A stretch of 27,500 nucleotides of DNA from Chrysophaeum taylorii (GCA_029834535.1 JAQMWT010000446.1:1-27500); one strand, 5' to 3'; shown: positions 1 through 8,623, numbered from the stretch's first letter. The notes: a model not told the origin generated them from the letters alone. A program made the numbers and translations.

Positions 1-330
1 TGACAACGACACGATCGATCATGTATCTGGTACCGTTGCGGCCGTGCGACGGGTCGAGGTTGCGAAGACTTTAAGCTCGCGATCAAAGTCAGCATGCCGT
101 TGGTTGTCAGGGAGTTGAAAACTCGATAAAGAGCGAGGCGTCGTCTTCCGACCCAGCCTAGTCGCCGAAAAGAACCCGACGCCTCGTCTCCGGAAAAAGG
201 CCGCGGTCATGCGCGTTGTCAGCATCGACAACATCGTTTCGACGGGGCGTGAGAATGGCGCGCTGAAAGAGCCGCCGCGCTCGTGGAAATAGTCTGCGAG
301 GTCGCCGTAGACGGCTTGGAGGATTACTGT
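1..330 (-). pseudogene. Helicase-repeat copy A (Pif1/Helitron helicase fragment, truncated by window edge)
   Basis: On the minus strand this matches the upstream half of the helicase fragment seen better in copies C and D. It has the block reading LQAVYGDLADYF, then a Pif1-like 'ILTPRN..V' region and the 'LTTNGM' region, each in different frames. Position 1 joins directly to sequence equivalent to about 4309 of copy C, so the TINKSQGQ motif lies outside the window. Small deletions relative to the other copies (for example around 125-130 and 170-180) break the frame. It is a decayed fragment and codes for nothing intact. Confidence 0.7.
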
Positions 331-348
331 CTGTCTTTAAATGTCGAC

Positions 349-515
349 TGCTAAGAGGGGGGGGTGTGTGTGGGGAGCATGAAGCGTGTAGGTGGGTTTG
401 TGGGGTATGAGGGATGTGCCTGACGGGCGGAGATAAGTACGCGGGACCTAGTCGGGGTCATCGCCAGCGCGTGGGGCAGGCGAAGAGAGGACGGGCCCCG
501 CCCGCGAGGTCGCGC
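349..515 (+). repeat. About 170-bp satellite segment attached to the helicase repeats (copy 1 of 3)
   Basis: The segment begins GTCGACTGCTAAGAGGGG and runs through GATAAGTACGCGGGACCTAG to a GGGCCCCGCCCG block. The same segment recurs in reverse at about 4745-4912 and in forward, shortened form at about 26813-26930. In each case it lies just upstream of a helicase-repeat copy, so it is part of the same repeat unit. No coding sense was found in it. Confidence 0.75.
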
Positions 516-589
516 ACGCTGCCGCGGAATGTGCGACGAAGGTGACGTCCTGCTGGGATCGGGCGGCCTGGGCGGGTTCCCCGGCGGCG

Positions 590-2285
590 ACGGGTGGGGC
601 GGTGGGGCACAGCGAGCCCGGCCTAATGCGTTGGCGATCCCCACTCACGGTAGATTCCGCGGGGTTGGGCCGCCTTTGCCTCTGTGAAGTTGGCGCAGCC
701 GCTTGTCACCCAGGTTCGCGCATGCGCTCTGCGCATGTTTGGGCGAGAGCGTGGCACGCCGCGCTGGCCTCACCGAAGGCACCAAAGACGAGGCCGGCGA
801 CGGTGCCGTAGCTACGTAGCCGCTGTTCGACAGGGCCCAAGAAGCCAGGCGGTGGTGCTGTACCCGGCTGGGGGATGATGGCGTCGATGCCGCGGGCGTG
901 AGCGAGTATTCGGAGTGGACTTGCGCTGCGCGCCGATCGACAGGCGACGGGTGGGAGGGATGGAGGGCGTGGGCGGTGTACAACGAACCCCAAGCGAGGG
1001 TTTTGATGTCGTAGAGCTGCTCCTTGTTGTCGAGCGTGGTGAGGATGTCTGGGACGACTTGACGTTGGGCGAGATTGCCTCGGTACCGGCCGTAGAGGCG
1101 CGTGCGAATGGTAGGGGCGACGACGTCAGCAAAGATGCCGAAAACCTCGGACAGCGCTGGGATGCCGGCCTCTTTGACGCTGCCGTGGACGCAGTCGAGC
1201 TGGCCGTCATGCTAGGTGGTCCGCGCTCCTCCGCGGTTGACAAGGTTGGCCTGCGTGAGAAGCACCTTGCCGTGAGCATCGAGAACGACGTCAGTGCCCA
1301 GAATGCGAGTGCCCACGAGGCCCAAACAAGCTGGAGAGGGGTAGCCAAAGTACTGGGCACACATCTCAGCCCAGCAGCGGTTGGGGATTTGAAGGCCAGA
1401 GCTGGGCCACGAGCTGATGAACGTGGTCGAGAAGCGATCCCATGAGGACGCCGCTACTCGAAGTGCTTCGGTGATGGGAAGGGTGGCCGCAAGGCGCTGG
1501 AGTGCAGTGGCCCGAGCTGTCTCGCGCTGGGAGGTTAGAGCACGCTGGAGTTGGGGTATGAGCACGGGTGTCGAGATGGTGGGGTCGACGAGGACGCCCA
1601 TGGAGACGAATTCGTGGGAGAGAGGACCTTCGACGAGATGAACGTTGGCGGGGTCGCCGGAACCAGCGCCGCCGTGGGAAGCCAGCGTGGTACGGAGATC
1701 AGCCCGAAGTCCGGCCCACGCAGTCTCGAGTGCCCGCCCCAGGCGGCAACCGGATGCGAGGAGGTGGTGCCAACGGTGCAACTCGTTACCTGTGCGAAAA
1801 GAAGTGGCACCCAGGACCGAGCCGAGGCGGGGGAGGTAGCCAGGGACCTCCAAGGCACCCGTAGAATCGCGAAGGTCGACGAGGTGTGGGAGGGCCTGGG
1901 CCGCCGTGCCAACAAAGGCGGCGGGGCTGAGGTCGGCGCAGGAGCGAATGCCGCCACCCCCACTTCGAGCAGGAAGACGGAGGCGTTGGAGGACGATGCC
2001 GTTGGAGTCAAAAACCTGACGCGGATCTGCGCCAAGTGCTGTGGCGACGAAGCTGAGGGCGGCAACGTCGAAGCGGCGGAGCGCGCTCAAGGCATTGGTG
2101 GGGTAGCAGTGTTGCGCGATGTAGTCCATGCGCGGGGCGATGCAGTAGCGGCCCAACGAGTACATGCAGTGGAGGGAGACGTTCTGGAGCTTGGTGCGAA
2201 TACGGCTCATGTAGCTCACCTGAGCGTCAACCTCGCGTTGCAAGGTAGCTTCGACATAGGCATCTCCGGCGTGGCCGGGGGAGTT
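590..2285 (-). pseudogene. Retroelement polyprotein C-terminus (post-RT region and endonuclease-like domain), broken
   Basis: An open minus-strand stretch (2243 to 1212) has the look of the region following the reverse transcriptase in LINE-like elements of algae and oomycetes: a Met/Cys/Tyr-rich thumb-like segment, then a Gly-rich LPARSGGGGIRS motif and an Ala/Leu-rich tail. After an in-frame TAG near 1212 the same frame continues with a PD...YDIKT arrangement that resembles the PD-(D/E)xK core of restriction-like endonucleases. A frame change near 900 then restores sense through LVFGAFGEAS and a terminal 'REWGIANALGRAR' block near 600-650. The 5' part is cut off at about 2285, at the junction with helicase-repeat B, so the catalytic RT core is absent. 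The family assignment is from recalled motifs. At least one stop and one or two frameshifts make it dead. Confidence 0.55.
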
Positions 2286-2361
2286 TTTGTTTGTCCCTCG
2301 ATATAGGGTAAGGATCAGGTAGGCGCGAGAGTAAGGATCAGGTAGGCGCGAGAGCCAGACA

Positions 2362-2930
2362 GTGATCCTCCAAGCCGTCTACGGCGACCTCGCAGACTAT
2401 TTCCACCACCCGCGGCGGTTCTTTCAGCGCGCCATTCTCACGCCCCGTCGAAACGATGTTGTCGATGCTGACAACGCGCGCATGACCGCGGCCTTTTTTT
2501 CCCGGAGACGAGGCGTCGGAGTTCTTTTCGGCTGACTAGGCTGGGTCGGAAGACGACGCCTCGCTCTTTACAGTAGAGTTTTCAACTCCCTGACAACCAA
2601 CGGCATGCTGACTTTGATCGCGAGCTTATAGTCTTCGCAACCTCGACCCGTCGCACGGCCACTGCAACGGTACCAGATACATGATTGATCGTGTCGTGTC
2701 ACCGAGGCTCCTCCAACCTGTATCCCTTAAGGCCCGCGTACGCCAAACGATCAACAAAAGCCAGGACCAGACGCCCCGCGAGGTCCGCGTCCTCTTGGTC
2801 ACAAGCCCGTCTTCTGTCACGTCCAGCTCTACGTGCCTCTCTGTCGATCGGCAACCCTGAGAATATGCTCTTCTGAGTCGACGACTCCACCCTACCCCAC
2901 ACGTGCTGCGCTATACCGATAAGCCCCCTC
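2362..2930 (+). pseudogene. Pif1-like (Helitron) helicase C-terminal fragment, copy B
   Basis: Read in three frames, the copy shows hallmarks of the C-terminal part of Pif1/Helitron helicases. In order these are RAILTPRRNDVVDADNARM, a 'FFPGDEASEFFSAD' stretch, 'NSLTTNGM', LRNLDPSHGHCNGTRYMIDR, and RQTINKSQDQTPREVRVL (helicase motif VI; family consensus TINKSQGQ) followed by the 'PVFxHxQLYVxLCR' region. In-frame stops and frameshifts separate the blocks, and the ATPase Walker motifs are absent. Family members unwind DNA; in Helitrons this domain is fused to a Rep nuclease, which is not seen here. The fragment is non-functional. Confidence 0.75.
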
Positions 2931-2949
2931 CCGGCGTCTACACGCGCAC

Positions 2950-3277
2950 TATAAGTGAACTTACTGGGACCACGTGAACTTACTGGGGTTTGAGATTGGG
3001 ACTAGGTGAACTGAGTGACCAGGTGAACTTACTGGGACCAAATGAACTTACTGGGGTTTTTAGAGTAAAGGGTTTTTAGAGTAAACTCAAGGGTTGGCGG
3101 CGCGTGCGGATCAAAGCAGCTGAGATTGGCGGAGGCGAGAGCGACGAGCTCAAAGGAGTTGGTGTGAGCTAGGTGAACTTACTGACCAGGTGAACTTATA
3201 TGAAACTTACTGGGGTTAGGTGAACTTACTGGGGTTAGAGATTGGGACTAGGTGAACTTACTGGCCTGCACTTGTTT
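2950..3277 (+). repeat. GGTGAACTTACTGG short-motif array, copy B
   Basis: About a dozen copies or near-copies of a motif close to AGGTGAACTTACTGGGACC follow the helicase fragment, some head-to-tail and some separated by unique sequence. They flank an island around 3095-3170 (GGTTGGCGGCGCGTGCGG ...) that is conserved in copies C and D. The dense, directional repeats near the end of the unit could be protein-binding sites. That role is inferred. Confidence 0.8.
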
Positions 3278-3713
3278 GAATCTATAATTATTTAATTTCT
3301 GACGAGGCGAATTTAGTCGTGCTCTAGAAACTTTCACACACCGTCGTCGAAAGTGGATCTTCGCGATTTTTCTGCGCGTAGAGGGGCCCAAGACGCGTCG
3401 TTTACGCACATAAAAACCACCTGTTGCTCACACACCCCGGCCCCTGAATTTCGGCGCGCTTAGCCTTAGGTGGGTCTTGATTGTAGATCTATTTTGTGAC
3501 CAGATGACATTTGTTGGATAACCGAATTTCGACGACATGTCATTCGGTCACAAAAAAAAAATGTCATTTGGTCATAGTTCATCCGTTGTGTGACCAAAAA
3601 ATGACATTTTTTCTGTGACATTTTGTGACCAAATGACACTAGTGACCAAATGACATTTTCCGGTTGACCCAGGTACTGCCCCGTGGTTGACCAAATGACA
3701 CCAATCGGTAAAA
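3278..3713. repeat. Palindrome spacer with GACCAAATGACA motif array
   Basis: This is the central 436-bp spacer between the two helicase-repeat arms. Its left half is AT-rich then mixed, with no recognised gene. From 3495 to 3700 about seven copies of a GTGACCAAATGACATTT-like motif occur in both orientations (forward near 3495, 3590, 3620, 3650 and 3690; reverse near 3536 and 3558). One arm motif at about 3034-3052 reads GACCAAATGAACTTACTGG, which bridges this array and the arm motif. Confidence 0.75.
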
Positions 3714-4719
3714 ACAAGTGCAGGCCAGTAAGTTCACCTAGTCCCAATCTCTAACCCCAGTAAGTTCACCTGGTCTCGTTACGTCCGTCAGTAAGTTCAC
3801 CTAGTCCCAATCTCTAACCCCAGTAAGTTCGGCGTAAGCCCACTCGTGCTCACATCCACTCACCCCACTCTCCTTCGAGCTCGTCGCTCTCACCTCCGCC
3901 AATCTAAGCTGCTTTTATCCGTACACGCCGCTAGCCTTTGCGTTCACTCTAAAAACCCCCGTAAGTTCACTTGGTCTCAGTAAGTTCACCTGGTCACTAA
4001 GTTCACCTTGTCCCAATCTCTAACCCCAGTAAGTTCACCTGGTCCCAGTAAGTTCACCTACCGTGCGCGTGTAGACGCCGGGAGGGGGCTTATCGGTATT
4101 GCGCAGCGCGTGTGGGGTAGGGTGGAGTCGTCGACTCAGAAGACGATATCCTCGGGGTTGCCGATCGACAGAGAGGCACGTAGAGCTGGACGTGGCAGAA
4201 GACGGGCTTGGGCAAGAGGACGCCGACCTCGCGGGGTGTCTGGCCCTGGCTCTTGTTGATCGTTTGGCGTCGGCGGGCCTTACGGGATACAGGTTGGAGG
4301 AGCCTCGGTGACAACGACACGATCGATCATGTATCTGGTACCGTTGCAGTGACCGTGCGACGGGTCGAGGTTGCGAAGACATTAAGCTCGCGATCAAAGT
4401 CAGCATGCCGTTGGTTGTCAGGGAGTTGAAAACTCGACTGTAAAGAGCGAGGCGTCGTCTTCCGACCCAGCCTAGTCAGCCGAAAAGAACTCCGACGCCT
4501 CGTCTCCGGGAAAAAAAGGCCGCGGTCATGCGCGCGTTGTCAGCATCGACAACATCGTTTCGACGGGGCGTGAGAATGGCGCGCTGAAAGAGCCGCCGCG
4601 GGTCGTGGAAATAGTCTGCGAGGTCGCCGTAGACGGCTTGGAGGATCACTGTCTGGCTCTCGCGCCTACCTGATCCTTACTCTCGCGCCTACATGATCCT
4701 TACCCTAAATCGAGGGACA
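3714..4719 (-). repeat. Helicase-repeat copy C, right arm of palindrome
   Basis: This is the reverse complement of copy B from CAAGTGCAGGCCAGTAAGTTCACC (inner end) to CTTACCCTAAATCGAGGGAC (outer end). The short-motif array lies at about 3720-4060 and the helicase fragment at about 4080-4650. The arms differ by scattered substitutions and small indels, so they are not a very recent or artefactual exact mirror copy. Confidence 0.85.
4080..4650 (-). pseudogene. Pif1-like (Helitron) helicase C-terminal fragment, copy C
   Basis: The minus-strand frame 4320-4090 reads 76 codons without a stop and contains RQTINKSQGQTPREVGVLLP, then KPVFCHVQLYVPLCRSATP. This is a clear match to motif VI and the following 'PVFSHGQLYVALSR' block of Pif1/Helitron helicases. 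The upstream blocks (NLDPS-type, LTPRRNDV-type) lie at 4310-4650 in other frames. As in copy B, the Walker A and B motifs and the Rep domain are missing. The best-preserved piece covers only about the last 75 residues of the domain, so it is a repeat-borne fossil and not a working gene. Confidence 0.78.
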
Positions 4720-4744
4720 TACGTCCGGCGGCAGCATGCGTACG

Positions 4745-4912
4745 ACCTACGGGCGGGGCCCGTCCTCTCTTCGCCTGCCCCACGCCTCGGCGATGACCCC
4801 GACTAGGTCCCGCGTACTTATCTCCGCCCGTGAGGCACATCCCTCCTACCCCACAAACCCACCCACATCCTTCATGCTCCCCACACACACCCCCCCCTCT
4901 TAGCAGTCGACA
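4745..4912 (-). repeat. About 170-bp satellite segment (copy 2 of 3), reverse orientation
   Basis: This is the reverse complement of the segment at 349-515, ending CTCTTAGCAGTCGAC. It sits between helicase-repeat C and the (CAAA)n tract, showing the unit order: microsatellite, 170-bp segment, helicase fragment, short-motif array. Confidence 0.75.
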
Positions 4913-4918
4913 TTTAAA

Positions 4919-5035
4919 GACAGACAGACAAACAAACAAACAAACAAACAAACAAACAAACAAACAAACAAACAAACAAACAAACAAACAAACAAACAAA
5001 CAAACAAACAAACAAACAAACAAACAAACAAACAT
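4919..5035. repeat. (CAAA)n / (TTTG)n microsatellite
   Basis: A nearly pure tetranucleotide tract of roughly 27 CAAA units follows a short CAGA stretch. It is bounded by the sequence CATCTGTCGATTAGTAGTTAG, whose reverse complement also precedes the TTTGTCTG tracts of copies D and E. This marks the microsatellite as the 5' edge of the helicase-repeat unit. Confidence 0.95.
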
Positions 5036-5239
5036 CTGTCGATTAGTAGTTAGGATAAAACAACAACAAACAGGCAAACAAACAGACATGTCCCACATAG
5101 AAATAAGGACAATGAAATCGCGGATGAAGCGACAAAGTCAAGGCGGTGCCTGTCAGGCGTGGTACGTCGCCTCGATGGACAAAAATTCCATGGTGAGATC
5201 GTCTTTGTCGTCGGTAGCGGCGGGTCTTGTTATGTCCGT

Positions 5240-6814
5240 TTAATGTATCGGCTGCGTGGCTTCGTCGTCGTCGTAGTCGTCGTCGCGGGTGGGAGTGCGA
5301 AGTTCGACGTGGTTGTCTTCGGCCGTCTCCGGCAGTTCTTCCCCGGTGATCAAATCATTGCTCTTGAGAAAGAAGAAGACGAGGAAAATGACGGCGGACG
5401 TCCAGGCAATGACGGCCAGGAGGTAGAGGACGGAAGCACCAAGGGAGGCACCGGTGCCGCCGTAGAAGATGCCCTGGCAGCGTTTTGCTCGACGCGCGTC
5501 GTTTGGGTCGATCGCGAGCTTGTAGTAGTATTCCGTTCCGAAGAGACCAGGCGCGAGGACGCCCCAGATGCCGGTGGCACCATGGACTGGAAAGGCGTCG
5601 ACAACGTCGTCGATTTTGAGGTAATTGAGTAATCGGGAGGAAGCGTAATAAACGAAGGCGGCAGAGGTGCCGACGAGGACGGCCCCCCACGTGCTGATAA
5701 CAGCACAGCCCGCCGTGACGGCAACGAGACCCGCGAGGATGCCGTTGACCGGGTAGAAGGTGTCGTAGGGAAGGACGTCGGTGCACACGTTGTAGCCTCG
5801 TCTCCAAGAGCCAAAGAATTCGTGCGTGTCGGTGATCGAGGCGTGAAGCGCGGCGATGGCCGAGGTCGCGAGGCAGCACGTGGCCGCCGATAGTGTGGTG
5901 TTCATGATGGCGTGCGCGGCGAGGGCGCCGTTTCCGGCCAGGAAGATCGTCGACACGCCGTTGAAGGCGAACCACCCGTACCACAGGATGAGAGCGCCTA
6001 AGACGCGAAAGGTGGCCCCGGAGGCGCCCGGGCCCAAAAACTCGTCTGGATCGTTTTTTTCCTTAAACCGAGCGTGCCGCGCGTGAAGGAAGATGGGTAA
6101 ATTAATGACGAGGGCGGCCACTCCCCCAGTGACGTGGACGACGCCCGAGCCGGCTACGTCGACGACGCCGCATCCGCCGACGAGCCGGCGACTTCGGTAG
6201 GGCGAAAAGCGTCCGTCGTCCGACCACGCCATGTGCGCGACCACCGGATACACGAGGGCCGTCAAAAACACGACGTAGCAGATGTAGGCGACCAGCTGGC
6301 ACCTGCCCGCGACCGCGCCCGAGACGATCGTCGCCGAAACGCTCGCGAACGCCCACTGGAACTGCCAAAAGGCCTTGCCGTGCGTCCGGGCGAAGGTCGT
6401 GCCCGTGAGCGGGTTGTCCTTGGACCCGAGATTCTCGTAAAAAAAACCCGACCCCCCGATAAACCCGTTTTCCCCAGTTTCTCCGAAAGCGTCCGTGCCG
6501 TACGCGAACGCGTGACCGCACGCCCACCACAGCACGGCGGAGATCGATGTGTCGAAGATATTCTTCAGCAACACATGGCCCACGGACGCTTCATAGACCG
6601 ACCCGGCCTCCAACATCGCGAACCCTGCCTGCATGAAAAACACGTTCGACATGCCGAACAACAGCCAGTACGTGTTCGCGTCCTCGAGAAGGACGAAATC
6701 ACTATAATCCGTGCTACTACTAGTAGTGGTCGACGCATTATTCACCGCCGCGGCGCCGGCGTTGCCCACGCCGACGCCACACGACACCAACAACAACGAC
6801 GCTTGCCGCCCCAT
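5240..6814 (-). CDS. Ammonium transporter, AMT1/Amt family
   Basis: A 524-residue, intron-free protein of the Amt/Mep/Rh superfamily, which moves ammonium across the plasma membrane. A short hydrophobic N-terminus and Ser/Thr-rich segment (about 1-40) are followed by about eleven membrane helices. Family landmarks are 'NTYWLLFGMSNVFFMQAGFAMLEAG' type sequence at 47-71, FQWAFA at 152-157, AGSGVVHVTGG at 221-231 with pore His227, and FPVHGATGIWG at 408-418 with pore His411. The tail (about 475-524) is cytosolic and Asp-rich. Odd points: the usual AER(T/C) motif reads AGRC at 169-172, and the usual FNPGS reads FNGVS at 284-288. The ATG at 6814 gives a normal family length. The gene is transcribed away from the 7022 gene across a 207-bp gap. 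Codon usage is GC-rich, like the neighbour. The family call is firm; transport activity is less certain. Confidence 0.93.
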   Translation of the reverse strand: MGRQASLLLVSCGVGVGNAGAAAVNNASTTTSSSTDYSDFVLLEDANTYWLLFGMSNVFFMQAGFAMLEAGSVYEASVGHVLLKNIFDTSISAVLWWACGHAFAYGTDAFGETGENGFIGGSGFFYENLGSKDNPLTGTTFARTHGKAFWQFQWAFASVSATIVSGAVAGRCQLVAYICYVVFLTALVYPVVAHMAWSDDGRFSPYRSRRLVGGCGVVDVAGSGVVHVTGGVAALVINLPIFLHARHARFKEKNDPDEFLGPGASGATFRVLGALILWYGWFAFNGVSTIFLAGNGALAAHAIMNTTLSAATCCLATSAIAALHASITDTHEFFGSWRRGYNVCTDVLPYDTFYPVNGILAGLVAVTAGCAVISTWGAVLVGTSAAFVYYASSRLLNYLKIDDVVDAFPVHGATGIWGVLAPGLFGTEYYYKLAIDPNDARRAKRCQGIFYGGTGASLGASVLYLLAVIAWTSAVIFLVFFFLKSNDLITGEELPETAEDNHVELRTPTRDDDYDDDEATQPIH

Positions 6815-7021
6815 CTCTCTGTAATTTTTTTTTTTGACGTGTTACGAAGCACGCAAAAGTCGCGTCAAGATGCCTGCGAAAAATTATATTGAAATATCCA
6901 ACAAAAACCAATATTATATTGAAATATCCAACAAAAAACAAACTTACCTTAATTTTGTTTTTATAAAACAAACCATGAGACACGACAGACAACGAAAGAA
7001 GAAGAACGCGAGTCGAATACC
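6815..7021. promoter_or_regulatory. Divergent intergenic region with a duplicated AT-rich block
   Basis: This 207-bp gap separates the two divergent start codons and should hold both promoters. It is strikingly AT-rich against GC-rich flanks. A 24-bp block (TTATATTGAAATATCCAACA and four more A residues) occurs at 6884-6907 and again at 6914-6937, a 30-bp period. The block contains TATATT and could serve as a core promoter or as a factor-binding pair. The function is inferred. Confidence 0.6.
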
Positions 7022-8482
7022 ATGAACTCGAGGAACTCGGGTTCCGATGCGTCGCGGTCGTCGGCAAGTGGAAGTTTACTGTCGGAGCCACCGAGAGATG
7101 GTGGTGCACAGCCGTATAACAGGTGCTTCCACGCGTATGGGGGATTCGATGCGTTCGAGCGAGTCCAGAAGCACCTCGACGCTGCGCGAGATCTCATGCC
7201 AAAAGGAATCACGGGCGCGAAACACGTCAAAGTGTGGAAAATCATCCACGAAGGCGCCCGCCGAAGTGCGATGCCGGGGCCCCACGAACCAGAGCGCGCG
7301 AGGACGCTAGCATCCCGCGCGCGGCACTTTCTCTGGGGCTCGACGACCTTCGTGACTCAGGTATCGCACTTTGATCGATGCGCAACTGTGGCGATCGTGC
7401 CGCGACTCAATCGGTGCTTGATCGTCGTGCTTGATAAAAAAAAAAAAAATCCGATGGCTCACGCCAACAAGACGTTCGCCCGCCTCGACACATTTTCCCA
7501 GCGCGCCGTGCCTATCTCCGACAACTGGCTCGGCAACCAATTGGGGGACGTCTGGAATCGAAGGGCCTCGCGCCTCCTCGAGCGCTTCAGAGCACAATTT
7601 CCCGGGGGTACGCCGAGCGTCGAGGCCGAGTGTAGGTTTGATCCCGCGGTCATGGATACCCTCATCGAAGAGGCTGCAGCAAACGCCCACCGCATGGTAA
7701 ATTTTATGAGATTGCCCGGCGAGAAGCTGGTGATCAGGCCGACTCGAGAAGACCTTCGCGCGAGGACTCGAGATCCGAGGTTTGACCAGTTGCCAGCGAT
7801 CGACGTCAAAGTCCAGATCTCGCCCCTGACCTCGGGCCTCGTCAGAACTGCCGTCAAGGCTACTATTGGGAGTAGACGACAATTCGAATACGAGATCAAG
7901 ACAACAGACGCCCGCATCTGGCGAATCGTGCGCACGTACACCGACGACGATATGCGCGGTTGGCAATCCTTAACCGGGGGAACCCGCATCGCTCGTTGGC
8001 TCGTGCTCCTCGTAGAGTGGTGTGCCAAGGACGACACCTCGTGGTGGCGGAAAGTCAATGACGACAAGAGCTGGTGTCAATACATGAACCGCTTTCGCTA
8101 CGCCCCGACCCTCCTCATGCATCTTGTCTCCCTCAACATCATGCCCAACCTCGTCAGCGACGAGGGCATGCACCTCGTCCTCACGCGCGTCAAGGAGTAC
8201 GAGCTCACGCCACTCTTCGTCCGCCAAGTTCGGCAGGACCTCGACGATCATAATTACCCCAACAACGCGAACGACATCCCCGGCTACGTCACCACCGATT
8301 ATGATACAACCCGGGTCTTGGGCCCCGAGGCTACGCGCAGGATCGAATTCACTACCAACAACCAAGCCTGCATGCCTTGCTGCGTCTTGCCTGGCACCTC
8401 GACTCGTGGCTACAAACGCACCGTCATAGTCTACGAAGAAGGCGGAAATAGAGACGGGCGCGGTGATTTTGACGTTGTCTGA
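7022..8482 (+). CDS. Unrecognised protein, 486 codons
   Basis: A long GC-rich open frame opens at an ATG in the context GAATACCATGAAC, just beyond the divergent promoter region. I recognise no family. Residues 1-30 are Ser-rich and probably disordered. The rest is a mixed, probably soluble and globular sequence, rich in Arg, Asp and Trp, with no clear membrane helix or signal peptide. A Cys pair (CMPCC) lies near residue 453. A run of 12 A residues (about 7438-7449) encodes Lys-Lys-Lys-Lys and could cause slippage. The frame ends at TGA 8480-8482 but stays open for 46 further codons, ending IRKIIR-like before TGA 8621. That suggests either readthrough or a recent nonsense change. Sharing a promoter region with the ammonium transporter hints at co-regulation but does not prove it. 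Confidence 0.6.
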   Translation: MNSRNSGSDASRSSASGSLLSEPPRDGGAQPYNRCFHAYGGFDAFERVQKHLDAARDLMPKGITGAKHVKVWKIIHEGARRSAMPGPHEPERARTLASRARHFLWGSTTFVTQVSHFDRCATVAIVPRLNRCLIVVLDKKKKNPMAHANKTFARLDTFSQRAVPISDNWLGNQLGDVWNRRASRLLERFRAQFPGGTPSVEAECRFDPAVMDTLIEEAAANAHRMVNFMRLPGEKLVIRPTREDLRARTRDPRFDQLPAIDVKVQISPLTSGLVRTAVKATIGSRRQFEYEIKTTDARIWRIVRTYTDDDMRGWQSLTGGTRIARWLVLLVEWCAKDDTSWWRKVNDDKSWCQYMNRFRYAPTLLMHLVSLNIMPNLVSDEGMHLVLTRVKEYELTPLFVRQVRQDLDDHNYPNNANDIPGYVTTDYDTTRVLGPEATRRIEFTTNNQACMPCCVLPGTSTRGYKRTVIVYEEGGNRDGRGDFDVV

Positions 8483-8623
8483 CCTCGTGACCATCGTCAC
8501 GCGCCCTTCGAGCTCAAGACTTCGACGCCTAGCCAAGTCTCCGTCGACTCCCGAGCTCGCATTATTGATGAGGCAATTAAGTATACCGACGGGCCTACCC
8601 TCGTCAACAAGATCATCCGGTGA
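8483..8623 (+). other. In-frame 46-codon extension beyond the TGA of the 7022 gene
   Basis: Directly after TGA 8480-8482 the same frame continues through a protein-like stretch (for example PFELKTSTPSQVSVDSRARI) to TGA 8621-8623. The composition matches the upstream gene. It may be the original C-terminus cut off by a nonsense change, or a readthrough extension. Confidence 0.4.

Larger units (their letters stand above)
2292..3277 (+). repeat. Helicase-repeat copy B, left arm of palindrome
   Basis: The forward copy starts GTCCCTCGATATAGGGTAAGG, with a directly repeated 24-bp block (TAAGGATCAGGTAGGCGCGAGAG). It then carries the helicase fragment (2362-2930), a run of GGTGAACTTACTGG repeats, and ends at GGCCTGCACTTG. 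Copy C is its reverse complement with the same two ends, so B and C are the arms of an inverted repeat. Confidence 0.85.

Noticed and set aside
915..2306. Long forward-strand frames (176 and 251 codons)
   Set aside because: They are the opposite strand of the retroelement remnant, which has the recognisable motifs.
2950..4060. CRISPR-like spaced repeats (GGTGAACTTACTGG)
   Set aside because: Spacing is irregular, repeats are short and partly contiguous, no cas genes, and the context is eukaryotic mobile DNA.
4700..5098. 132-codon minus-strand frame with a long VCLF repeat, and its 137-codon forward counterpart (KQTN repeat)
   Set aside because: Both are direct translations of the (CAAA)n tetranucleotide tract; no coding signal outside the repeat.
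6134..6892. 252-codon forward frame
   Set aside because: Antisense to the ammonium transporter; a by-product of high GC content.
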